Made by a program: the position numbers and the translations under genes
NCBI GenBank assembly: GCA_039028975.1
Contig: JBCCHB010000105.1
Coordinates: 1-60,151, forward strand
Origin: JAHBNG01 sp039028975
Lineage (GTDB): Bacteria > Chloroflexota > Anaerolineae > Caldilineales > Caldilineaceae
Length of the DNA stretch: 60,151 nt
Direction of reading: 5' to 3'
The notes under the pieces: model-generated
Told to the model about the DNA's origin: nothing
Seen by the model: the letters and a program-made list of their open reading frames with translations, nothing else
Database searches by the model: none
In this document: one piece after another, positions 15,660-24,700 of the stretch
Position numbering within the stretch: the stretch's first letter is position 1
How the letters are laid out: every line of letters starts with the position of its first letter

Positions 15660-17741
15660 TCACAATACAGGCTCTCGCTGTTCACACTCCTCCTGTGTAT
15701 ATCTTTTGTACCAAGCCGTCTCTTTGACGTCAGCTAGATACGCTGGGAATCGGTTCAAAAATTGATGATTGTCTCGGATATCATTGAGCGGCAGTTTGTC
15801 ATTTCGATAACTGCGTATGATATCGATAATCGTAGCCACAAACGCCAATGGTAAGCCAGTCAGGAGCGCGATCCAGCCCCAAGACACGCCCTCTAAGTTC
15901 ACACCCATCACAAAGCCAACTAGGTTTATACTTAGACAAATGAGAAAGATGAACGCTAGATGATTGAAACTTCCAGAAAGCAGCCCATAGGAGATCGTAT
16001 CGTAGACTAGGCATTTGATTAGCTTTTGTATAATTGGGACAAAGAGAAGCAAACCCAGGATGAGAACCCATATACTCCCAGCAAAGAGACCTAACGCCAC
16101 AAGATTCGCTGCAAACAGGTAAACATACGTTGAACGTACAAGAACCAGCGGTCCAACGGGATTGATCCACTTGCGACAATACTGACTGTACTCTTTGCCT
16201 ACATGAGTAAGATCATCATAACGGGCTGGGATGCAAGTGCCAGCCAAATATTCAAAGAGCTTCCCCTGCAATAAGGAGGGCCAAAGCTTACGCTGAACAC
16301 CTAGCAATCGGGCCAGTGCCTGATTGGTGGCACCTGCAAACTGGGCGTGGAGGAGCTCTGCAGAACCTATGCCAGAGTTCAGATAATTGTGCTGCCACGA
16401 TTGAAGGTTTTTCTCATACTGGTCTACCATCTCGTGCCGAAATGCCTTATCCGTTATCAACCGATAAACGAATGCACACTGCATTTCGCCAGTGGCAGCA
16501 AATGAACCACTGGTAGGCCGCTCTGCGCCAAGAAAATAGAGATTGGGTTGTTCAGCAGACCAAATCCCGTGCAGGCAACTACGATAATCATAGGTCCAAC
16601 CCTGTCCATCTTTGCGCTCAATTTGTACCGGGCGCGGCATGGCAGGCTTAACGACAAATTTCTCATCGACCGCCACAGCTTTATCATCGATCAAACATTC
16701 TGTATTCGTGATCCATTCAATCCGTTTTGAATGAACAACTTGAACCAATCCAAGCTGCATAAAGTAATAGGGATCGTTGAGCAACATCCGATGGTTCAGC
16801 ATATGCTCTTTGCGTCCGTTGTCGCAGAAGGAAAAATAGGCCTCCACAGGCCAATATTTGGCCGGAAATCCGAAGCCAGCAAAGGCACCTTTGCGGGTCA
16901 AGAGGCCCTGTACAGGAGTAGGTATATCATCTCGCATGTAATCCTCAACTGAGAGTAAGTCATCGATCCCGGCTTTTTTGCGAAACATACCAGAGAGCCA
17001 GAATCTGCTGTAGGGAGATACAGCAGAGTGTGACCAATTGCCATATGCGATTTCATGGTTGTTAAAATGCCAATGCTCATGTGGATCGGTCGCATCGGAC
17101 GGCGCATAGCCTATCTGAGGTACGGCTGTCACCACCTTATTCAGATTCTGGAAATGTGACGTCCCAATGATGACGCGGTTGTTCCCAAGCATCAGCCGCG
17201 ACATGAGCATAAGGGTTGTATCCCCATATCCATCAATGAAGACCGTTTTGTCTTGAATTCGCAAAGACCGCTCCAGCATATCAAGGATACTGTGGCTATC
17301 TGTAGATAAGCCAGCAGTAATCACGAGGTGTTTACAAATAATCCGCGGTCCTGCTTGGGCTGGTCCTTCATGGGTATAGACTGCGTACGTTCCATCCGCT
17401 TGTTCTACATAGGACATTGCCCGTTCGCGCACAATGCACTGCTCGATTTCTCCAGCAATGTCGGCTTTCAAACGCGCGTAATAGTCGTTTGCGCTGAAGA
17501 AAAGATCTTCTTCGTCCAATGTCTTCCACCATGAAAAAGAAGAGACAGCTGACGATGACGACATATCAAAGTCATCACCCCGGCGCGCAACGGCTTCCCA
17601 GACGCCAAAATCCGTCTCCGATACAACCACATAAGAAGCATTTACCTGCTCTAGCTGACGTACCAAAGCCAGTGAAGAGACGCCCAACCCAATGACACAG
17701 ACATCTACACGCTGTGTGCCCTTATTTTGATTTGGAATCAT
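15660..17741 (-). CDS. FAD-dependent oxidoreductase fused to a C-terminal membrane domain
   Basis: The 693-residue protein starts with a Rossmann FAD-binding motif (VDVCVIGLGVSSLALVRQLE, residues 12-31) and reads like flavin monooxygenases or lysine/ornithine N-monooxygenases up to ~residue 440. The C-terminal third has four hydrophobic segments (about residues 530-650: VYLFAANLVALGLFAGSIWV and others), an unusual addition that should anchor the enzyme in the cytoplasmic membrane. It follows the Rieske ferredoxin gene by four bases, suggesting that the ferredoxin feeds electrons to it or to a partner. Exact reaction unknown. Confidence 0.82.
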   Translation of the reverse strand: MIPNQNKGTQRVDVCVIGLGVSSLALVRQLEQVNASYVVVSETDFGVWEAVARRGDDFDMSSSSAVSSFSWWKTLDEEDLFFSANDYYARLKADIAGEIEQCIVRERAMSYVEQADGTYAVYTHEGPAQAGPRIICKHLVITAGLSTDSHSILDMLERSLRIQDKTVFIDGYGDTTLMLMSRLMLGNNRVIIGTSHFQNLNKVVTAVPQIGYAPSDATDPHEHWHFNNHEIAYGNWSHSAVSPYSRFWLSGMFRKKAGIDDLLSVEDYMRDDIPTPVQGLLTRKGAFAGFGFPAKYWPVEAYFSFCDNGRKEHMLNHRMLLNDPYYFMQLGLVQVVHSKRIEWITNTECLIDDKAVAVDEKFVVKPAMPRPVQIERKDGQGWTYDYRSCLHGIWSAEQPNLYFLGAERPTSGSFAATGEMQCAFVYRLITDKAFRHEMVDQYEKNLQSWQHNYLNSGIGSAELLHAQFAGATNQALARLLGVQRKLWPSLLQGKLFEYLAGTCIPARYDDLTHVGKEYSQYCRKWINPVGPLVLVRSTYVYLFAANLVALGLFAGSIWVLILGLLLFVPIIQKLIKCLVYDTISYGLLSGSFNHLAFIFLICLSINLVGFVMGVNLEGVSWGWIALLTGLPLAFVATIIDIIRSYRNDKLPLNDIRDNHQFLNRFPAYLADVKETAWYKRYTQEECEQREPVL

Positions 17742-17745
17742 ATTT

Positions 17746-18111
17746 TTACTCTTGTTTGAAATTCTGTCGATTTTGGTTAATTCGATCTTTGCTATCTAAA
17801 TCAGAACAAGCGACAAAGAGTACGCCATTGCGCGCTGCTGTGCGATATGGTTTGAGGTTGGCGCAAGCGGGCGCTCTCAAGCAAGCTCCTGTGCGTAGAT
17901 CATACTTAGCGCCGTGCAGACGACAGATAATTGTTTCATTGATGATATACCCATCCGACAGGGGGACAGATTGGTGTGTACAGCGATTGGAATAGACGTA
18001 AATATCCTCTTCCGAGCGATAAACAATTATCTCCTGATCATTTAGTTGAAAAGTTGTCAGCTGTTCGTTTGGAATCTCTTGAATACGAGCAATATACGTC
18101 CACTGATTCAT
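17746..18111 (-). CDS. Rieske [2Fe-2S] ferredoxin
   Basis: A 121-residue single-domain Rieske protein. The cluster ligands are C44-T-H46 and C63-R-L-H66, with 16 residues between the pairs, as expected. It is of the soluble oxygenase-ferredoxin type (no transmembrane helix). AGGAGG lies seven bases upstream of the ATG. It sits directly between the 414-residue protein and the flavoprotein in the same direction, so it is a likely electron carrier for this pathway. The C-terminal ~20 residues (DSKDRINQNRQNFKQE) are charged and variable. Confidence 0.93.
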   Translation of the reverse strand: MNQWTYIARIQEIPNEQLTTFQLNDQEIIVYRSEEDIYVYSNRCTHQSVPLSDGYIINETIICRLHGAKYDLRTGACLRAPACANLKPYRTAARNGVLFVACSDLDSKDRINQNRQNFKQE

Positions 18112-18146
18112 TTATCTTCCCTCCTATTTTCTATATTCTCTCGATA

Positions 18147-19391
18147 TCAATCGAGCATATATTCCCTGCGTCTCATTTCAGCCATCTCTCGCAGAATATC
18201 AACCGCAGATTGAGCATGGGATGGGCTGGTGGGCAATTCCGCCAACCACTCTTTCTGAGCCAATGACTGATCCGTTCCCACTTTATTGGCAGCAATGATT
18301 ACATGATGCTCTATATCCTGGATGTCTGCCTCGTAAAAATCACGTAACGCTTGATAAAGAGAGGCTGGCAAGGCTGAAAAACTGGGGCCATAACATGTGT
18401 GTAAAAACGCCTTAAAATCCTCTTTTTGCTCCTTCATTCGGTTGTAGTCGGCATTTTGATCCCCCGAAAATCCGGCAGGTGGCCTGGGCATGACCATCGA
18501 TGGCCGAATGATTGCTTGATAGATGTGGGCGGGAAAATCACTTGCATACCACATGGCGGCCGTCGTCCCGCGTAAGAATTGGGTGGCGTTCTGTAGCTGT
18601 TTTGCACCTCCGTCCAGACTCTCTTCTGTAATGGCTCTCTGCACCTGCTGCAACGCATGACGACAGAAGATGGCACAAAGGTTAAAGAAGTGATGTCCCA
18701 CCTTCCAACGGTAGGTAGCAACTTGCTCTGCCCAATGATCCTTGTGGATGGCATTGTCCCGCCAGCTTTTGTCATAGAATCTTTGTTGCTGATTTGCAAA
18801 GTAGCTATCTACCCTATCCAGAGTCCAAGTACAAATGCTGTTTTTACTGTCAGAATGCACATCAACGTTTAGCGACCTATCGCCAGCTGATAGTACACGC
18901 AGCATCTCTTTCATAGTGCGTATAAGCGTGGTGAATTGCATGCGGTCTAGTAGCGTATAGGGTAGATCGTGCAACACATTTTGGCAGGTACTCACAACCT
19001 GTGCCGTAAATTGTAACTGCTCCATAGAAGAAACACGCATCATCCCGAAATAGTCATCATAAATGGTACAGGCTTCTGCCATTGGTTTGCTCATATCCGC
19101 TGTCGCGATTTTCTTTGAATTACCATTCAAACCTGGTGCAGCTTGGCCGTGTAATGATTGGCGTGCTGCTATCAACATCTGTACCACTCCATCAAGGGCC
19201 TTGGAGAGAGGAAGCAGCGCTTCACACATGCACGAAGATATCTGGATATGGTTGTCTAACTGCACCAAGAGCTTTTCGGCGTTGTCGATGCTCTGTCGCA
19301 TGGCGCAGCGGAGCGTTGATGGAACTTCCGAGAGCAAAGGTAGATCAGATAATGCGGGCAAATAAATTGTTGGTATGGTATACGGATCCAT
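18147..19391 (-). CDS. Uncharacterised 414-residue helical protein, possibly IDO/PrnB-like
   Basis: A mostly helical soluble protein with no signal peptide and no motif I can assign firmly. The region LRGTTAAMWYASDFPAHIYQ-IIRPSM, with MPRPPAGFSG and FYEADIQDIEHH further on, is reminiscent of the heme-binding indoleamine-2,3-dioxygenase/PrnB superfamily, but the match is weak. It is the first gene of the minus-strand cluster, with AGGGGAAG before the start, and the Rieske ferredoxin follows after 35 bases. A heme enzyme upstream of a ferredoxin would make sense, yet this remains a guess. Confidence 0.7.
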   Translation of the reverse strand: MDPYTIPTIYLPALSDLPLLSEVPSTLRCAMRQSIDNAEKLLVQLDNHIQISSCMCEALLPLSKALDGVVQMLIAARQSLHGQAAPGLNGNSKKIATADMSKPMAEACTIYDDYFGMMRVSSMEQLQFTAQVVSTCQNVLHDLPYTLLDRMQFTTLIRTMKEMLRVLSAGDRSLNVDVHSDSKNSICTWTLDRVDSYFANQQQRFYDKSWRDNAIHKDHWAEQVATYRWKVGHHFFNLCAIFCRHALQQVQRAITEESLDGGAKQLQNATQFLRGTTAAMWYASDFPAHIYQAIIRPSMVMPRPPAGFSGDQNADYNRMKEQKEDFKAFLHTCYGPSFSALPASLYQALRDFYEADIQDIEHHVIIAANKVGTDQSLAQKEWLAELPTSPSHAQSAVDILREMAEMRRREYMLD

Positions 19392-19429
19392 TGATTCACT
19401 TCCCCTTTCGAAGTGGGTGCCCGGCGCCG

Positions 19430-19505
19430 ATTCGGTGGTTTACTTGTACAATGATGGCTTATTGGCACAACAGTGGTTTACTGGCACAACGGTGGTTTAC
19501 TGGCA
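19430..19505. repeat. Tandem GTGGTTTACTGGCACAAC repeat
   Basis: Three imperfect ~18-20-bp units (GGTGGTTTACTTGTACAA, AGTGGTTTACTGGCACAA, GGTGGTTTACTGGCAA) stand upstream of the cluster's first gene. A related string, GGTGGTTTGCTGGCACAATGATGA, occurs near 7540. It may overlap the cluster promoter region. Confidence 0.5.
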
Positions 19506-19559
19506 ATTTTGCAAAAAATTATAGGTGCTGCGTTCGTTTAGGCCGCACGAGTAGCAGCT

Positions 19560-19588
19560 TTAATCTGTTTTCAAAACGCCGCAGTATA
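19560..19588. repeat. T-family element fragment
   Basis: TCTGTTTTCAAAACGCCGCAGTATA matches one end of the T-family elements; the other end is not recognisable. It lies next to the stand-alone HTH gene at 19631, as another T copy lies next to the related gene at 36624. Confidence 0.4.
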
Positions 19589-19630
19589 AAGAAATTAATA
19601 CCCATCCCTGTTTTTTCAGGGCAGAATTTG

Positions 19631-20011
19631 TTAATTACTCGACCAAAGCCCCGCGTCCCTCAAAATCCGACGCACAGTCTTAGGGCTGATTTGGGTATCT
19701 GATCGTGTCGCTTGAATTTGCTGGGCGATCTGTAACTTACCCCAGGTTGGGTGCCGACGCTTAAGCTGGATGACCAGCATTTCGATATCTTTCGGTGTGC
19801 GGTGGTTACCTTGAGGCTTAGGCGGTCCATCTGCTTGAAGTGCCGCGTATCCACCTTCCTCAAAGCGCTCTCGCCAATAATAAAAGGTTCGGCGGCTGAC
19901 GTTCGCCCGGCGGCACGCTTCGGAAATGTTTCCGGTCGCTTCCCAGGACTGAAAGAGCAAATTTCGTTGTTGAAGGGTTGTTGTGTTGAAAAGAGTCGGT
20001 TGTTTGGTCAT
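19631..20011 (-). CDS. Stand-alone HTH protein (IS481/IS630-type transposase DNA-binding domain)
   Basis: The 126-residue protein carries two helix-turn-helix units: GNISEACRRANVSRRTFYYW (~residues 27-46) and, after a linker, RHPTWGKLQIAQQIQ with SPKTVRRILRDAGLW at the end. This is the N-terminal DNA-binding part of IS481/IS3-like transposases. The integrase (DDE) domain that normally follows the RDAGLW block is absent, and the frame stops just behind it. A second gene of the same build and length lies at 36624-37001, so this may be a domesticated regulator or a non-autonomous element protein rather than a random truncation. Confidence 0.8.
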   Translation of the reverse strand: MTKQPTLFNTTTLQQRNLLFQSWEATGNISEACRRANVSRRTFYYWRERFEEGGYAALQADGPPKPQGNHRTPKDIEMLVIQLKRRHPTWGKLQIAQQIQATRSDTQISPKTVRRILRDAGLWSSN

Positions 20012-20216
20012 TGCTTAGCCTCTTACTTTGAACAGTGAACAGTGAACAGTGAGTAGTTTCCCTTGCAGGGACGGGGCCTGTGCTGTTTACTAATGACTGT
20101 TTAGCTCATCAGGGAAAATAGGTGAAGGAATGGTAGGTCACATTTGCAATGTGACAGATGTGGACGAACCTTTGGACATCAAGTCTCTGACACCAGTCAC
20201 CCAGTTTGTCCCTATC

Positions 20217-20279
20217 CGTAGGTGCTGCTTGTAGCTGCACAGGCATTGCCAAATCGTGCAGCTACAAGCAGCACCTACG
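20217..20279. repeat. Perfect 24-bp inverted repeat (C-family related)
   Basis: Perfect 24-bp arms (20217-20240 and 20256-20279) separated by 15 bases. The ends begin CGTAGGTGCTGCTTGTAGC, like the C-family elements. It could fold into a strong hairpin. Around it, 20012-20216 holds GAACAGT direct repeats (20029-20050) and no gene. Confidence 0.8.
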
Positions 20280-20429
20280 AGATTGCATACCCGCGGGCCT
20301 GTAACTGTATATGTATTTACGCCTCACTGTATTAGTGACTGTTTACTACTCACTTAATGACATTGAGTAGATACACAATCTTTTTAGAGGGCTAGACAGC
20401 CATCAGCAGCTATCCACCCTCTATAGTTC

Positions 20430-20509
20430 GCCAGAAAAGTCTTGTCCCGACTCTTGACCATTCTACTCTGGTATATGCCGAGAAGGGAGGACAGAACTTT
20501 TCTGGCCAT
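20430..20509. repeat. G-family inverted-repeat element, copy 2
   Basis: An 80-bp element with ends GCCAGAAAAGTCTTGTCCCG and, inverted, GGCCAGAAAAGTTCTGTCC. It is the reverse-complement relative of 865-945. It ends ten bases from the stop codon of the surface-protein gene, so it may act as its terminator. Confidence 0.75.
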
Positions 20510-20518
20510 CTATACCAT

Positions 20519-21637
20519 CTACTGCATCATCAGAGGCACATAGAGTTGTTCTCTATCCCCGGCATCTCTGTTCTCTTCACTCGCTTGTCCCAAGTCCAGA
20601 TAGTACTCCTCCCCATCCACCGTTAGGACGCCCAGTTTGTAATGAGGCTGACGATTAGACCTTTGTAATGCGCTCGTCTGTGAAGCATCCAACTGATCCA
20701 CATACTCATAGATTTCACCGCTTGAGCGACCCGTGCTGGTAGCAACGAGCGGCTGGTCGGTTAGCCGGATCCATTCATCAGCCTTATCAGACGAACGGCT
20801 GGCTTGAACGAACCTACTCTGTAGAGCGGTGGGTTCGATTCGTCGATAGACATGAAAACCAACCATCTGGCTCTCGTCGCTAGTCTGCCAACGCAAAGTT
20901 GACCGGCCTGTGCTGGTATCATACTCAACGCTGCGTTCCACCATCATCACGCTGGTGGGCGCAAAGATGCCAATGCCGTCGCTGTCGGCGGCGTTGGCTG
21001 CCATACCCATCAGTTCAGCCTCTTGATTGGGCAGCAAGGTCGTATCCAGCCCGGCCGTACAGTTGACCAAAAACGAGATAGCCTGATTCTGGTTGAGGGT
21101 GACGGCTGCCGTCCCCAGCAGGTCGGCCCACGTCATTTGGTTGTCTACCACGTTGGTCGGTGTTTGGCTGGCCGAGGTACAGTCCAAGTACGCATCGGGA
21201 AAGACTACGTCCACTGGCAGTGTCGTGAGCGGCGCAGCATCCACATTGGTAATGGTGACGGTAAAGCTGATGGGGTCGCCTTGGCGTACTGGCCCGACAG
21301 TGTTGGTGGTGACGTCTAAGTCCACATTGGCAGCGGCGGGTGTATCGGCGATACAAACCCCGCTCACGTTATTCGCTTCGTTGGTGTCATTGCTATCCGA
21401 CGTGAGGCTAAAGGTGTTGAGCGTCGTGGCTATTGTGGCGTCTTCCAGCGCACAGTGGCCACCTGCATTGTTGTTCTCATTGGTGTCATCGCTATCGGAC
21501 GAAATCAGAAAGGTATTGACAACTGGGTCGCCCGGCGCATCGGGGGCTGCCTGTGCCTTCTGCCAGCCTGCGAACCAGACAAATGCGCAAAAGAAGAAGA
21601 GCAGCAGCCCGATTTGTCGTATCTGTTTTGTGTTCAT
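20519..21637 (-). CDS. Secreted surface protein with DUF11-type repeat
   Basis: The start at 21637 is chosen over upstream in-frame starts because AGGAGTGACCCAT precedes it and it opens a signal peptide (MNTKQIRQIGLLLFFFCAFV... ending AQA). The 372-residue product has a duplicated NTF-SDSDDTNE-NN-GxC segment, a DUF11/CARDB-like beta domain (TNTVGPVRQGDPISFTVTIT), and a C-terminal block STLRWQTSDESQMVGFHVYR ending in LYVPLMMQ. The beta domain and the C-terminus are closely repeated in the 806-residue protein at 25527-27947. The hydrophobic LP-rich terminus is typical of secreted Chloroflexota proteins. Probable cell-surface or extracellular protein; ligand unknown. Confidence 0.85.
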   Translation of the reverse strand: MNTKQIRQIGLLLFFFCAFVWFAGWQKAQAAPDAPGDPVVNTFLISSDSDDTNENNNAGGHCALEDATIATTLNTFSLTSDSNDTNEANNVSGVCIADTPAAANVDLDVTTNTVGPVRQGDPISFTVTITNVDAAPLTTLPVDVVFPDAYLDCTSASQTPTNVVDNQMTWADLLGTAAVTLNQNQAISFLVNCTAGLDTTLLPNQEAELMGMAANAADSDGIGIFAPTSVMMVERSVEYDTSTGRSTLRWQTSDESQMVGFHVYRRIEPTALQSRFVQASRSSDKADEWIRLTDQPLVATSTGRSSGEIYEYVDQLDASQTSALQRSNRQPHYKLGVLTVDGEEYYLDLGQASEENRDAGDREQLYVPLMMQ

Positions 21638-21737
21638 ATGGGTCACTCCTGGTTGAGTTGAAACGTTGCAAAGTTGAAGGGTGGGAAGGTTGAAACGTGA
21701 CACGGTCGTGCCCTTCAACCTTTCCACTTTTCAACTG

Positions 21738-24700
21738 TTACGGAGTAACGTTAATCGTAATCGTCTCGCTGGCGCCGTCGTCCATAATGTCCCAGGTGCA
21801 GGTGACGACTTGGCCGCTGACCGTACAGGCACCACCCGTCGAGTTGTTGTTGGTGGCCGTGGACGTGCCGTTGATGGTCAGGCCCGCCTCTACCACGTCG
21901 ATGACCTTAACGTTGTGGGTCTCTGCTCCACTATTGTTGACGGTCAGCGTGTAGTCAAAGGGTATACCGGGTGTGATGCTGGTCACGGACGCACTCTTGG
22001 CGCCGCTCAGATCAGTATCAAAGGGGCAGCCGTCGGTATCCACTACGCCACCAGTTGGCGTGTTAGGGCACTGGTCAATGTTATCTGGTGTGCCGTCGTT
22101 GTCGGTGTCGGTGGCGATACAGCCTAGGGTCGATGAGAGGACGTTTGTGTCCACAACGACCGGCGGTGCGTGGGCACCCGCTGCGCCAACACAGCCTGTT
22201 CCTTCTTCCGTGTCGTTAATACCGTCACCATCCACATCGGTCAAGCCTGCGGAGACGGTGAGGGTTTGGTCGTTCATCGACGAGGTTTCGGTGTCTACTA
22301 GCCCACTCATGTTGCCAGCACCGTTGGTGTATGCGCCTTGTGCAGACGCCGTCACCGGCACGGAGATGGTGCAACTACCAGCGCCATCATTAAGGACTGC
22401 GCTCTGTACGCGGATCGTATCGCTACCAGCATTCGCGGTGACCATACCGCCCGTACAGTTGTTGACGATGCCGGCCGTGTTGGTGATGGTGACGCCTGCG
22501 GGCAGCGTGTCCACAAAGTTGACGGTGTTGAGCACGCCATCGTCAGTGGCATTTTCGCTGATGGTAAAGATGAGCGTTGAGACGCCGTTGGGGGCAATGG
22601 TGCTGGGCGAGAAGGCTTTGGTTAGCCTCGTGTCGCTGGTGGCGATGTAACAACTGGCATCGGGATCTTGCTGATCGATCAAGCCATCAAAGTCTTCATC
22701 GATGTTGTTGCCGCAGATTTCGGTACCAGCAGCAAATCCACACCCCAGGTAGGTCGACTGTAAGGCATCGGTGCCCGTGGCAAAGTCGGGCAGCGGCGTC
22801 ATGATCTGGCTATTGGAGAAGGTGCCGTTGCCATTGCCCAGATAGACAGAGATACCGCTGCTCAACCCTAGATTATCGGAGCTCGTTACATAGTCGATGA
22901 TCCCGTCGTTATTGGCATCGGCGAAGAAGGATTGCTCGGCGTTCTGAAAATTGGCAAAGCGATTTAGCAGACCAGCAGGATAATTGGTGATGGTTGTGGT
23001 CGTTGCCGTCGTTTGGAAGGTGCCATCGCCATTGTTGAAGAACGCCCAGATCTGTGCTGTCCCATCCAAACTCTCTGCATGGAGATAGTCCAGCGCACCG
23101 TCACCGTTGACGTCGGCAAATTGAGAGTGTTCATTATCCGCCGATCCGGACGTATTGGAGCCGCCTGAATCTTGCAAGAGCGTGTCGAAGTGCAAGGTGG
23201 GATTAAATGTACCGTCGCCGTTGCCCAGCCAGACCTGCATGCGCCCAGTGCCGCTATCGTCAAAGGTACCGATTAGATCGATAGATCCGTCACCGTTCAC
23301 ATCGGCAACCAGGAAGCTTTCCGAGTTAGAGACACCGCTGGTATCCCTACCGCCTGAACCAGAAAGCGCCGTGGTAATACGGTTCGGAACAAAGGTACCG
23401 TCACCGTTGCCCCGATAAACATGGATGTTACTATCACTGCCAGAGAAGAGGTAATCGAGATTGCCATCGCCATCAGCGTCGCCCATCCAGCCCTGTTCCG
23501 CAGCGGATCGGCCAGCGAATACCGTACCATCGGTGACGTTCTGCATGCCGGTGCTGGCAATTGATGTTGTGTTGAAGGTGTTATCGCCATTGTTTAGATA
23601 GACATAGATGGCATTGCCGCCAGTCTCTGTGGCATGAACAATATCAATGGGACCATCTTTGTTGACATCGGCGAAATATGTCGCGGCTAAGTTGTCATCG
23701 CCAAAGACGTCGGTGCCGACCCCTTCGCGGTCAAAGCCAGAGAAGCTGATCTCCTGTGAGCTGAAGGTACCATTGCCATTGGCCAGCCACACCGAGGTAC
23801 CCAGCCCACTGGTGCCATTGTTATCGGCACCGTGGATAAAGGCCAAAGCACCTGAACACATGGGAAAGGTGGTCGGTGGCACGTAGTCAGCACAATCGGG
23901 GTCCGCGCTGTCGACGAGGCCATCCAGATCATCGTCGATGCCGTTATCGCAGATCTCGGCCTGCGCCACAAAGCCACAGCCGATAAAGGTGGTTTCGCCG
24001 CCGCCAGTACCTGTGCCAAAATTGGGAATCGTGGTCGGTGTTGGTGTCGTGGCAAAGGTGCCGTCGCCGTTCCCGATGTAAACGCTAATACCGCTGTTCG
24101 CCCCCCGATCATCATAGGAGGTCACATAGTCAACAATCCCATCCTCGGTAACGTCGGCGAACAGGGACTGCTCTGAAGAGGTAAAGCTTGAAAATATACC
24201 TAGTACACCAAGCGGCGCGGCGGTAGCTGTTGTGACGATTGCATTGGTCTGGAAGGTGCCGTCACCATTATTGAGGAAGGCCCAGATCTGTGCCGCTGAG
24301 TCAGCCGTTTCGGTATGAAGATAATCGAGCGCGCCGTCACCGTTGACGTCGGCGAACTGTGAGTATTCGTTGTTCGCCGAACCAGAGGTGTTGGTGGCAC
24401 CAGAATCTTGCAGCAGTGCATTGAAGTGCAGGGTGGGATTGAAGGTACCGTCGCCATTCCCCAGCCAGACCTGCATCCGTCCGGTACCGCTGTCGTCAAA
24501 GGTCCCGATCAGATCAACCGAATTGTCCCCATTGACATCGTCGGCGAGGAACCCTTCGCTACCGGAGACACCGCTGGTCTTCCGGCCACCTGCCCCAGAG
24601 AGCGCCGTGGTAATACGGTTCGTGACAAAGGTGCCGTCACCGTTGCCCAAGTAAACATGAATGTTATTATCATCCCCAGAGAAGAGGTAGTCGAGATTGC

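Noticed and set aside
17746..18111. Rieske protein as a subunit of a ring-hydroxylating oxygenase
   Set aside because: No large catalytic subunit with the His-His-Asp iron site is present; the small size fits a ferredoxin.
20217..20279. tRNA or riboswitch in the perfect palindrome
   Set aside because: A simple two-arm hairpin with ends shared with the C-family repeats; no cloverleaf or known aptamer.
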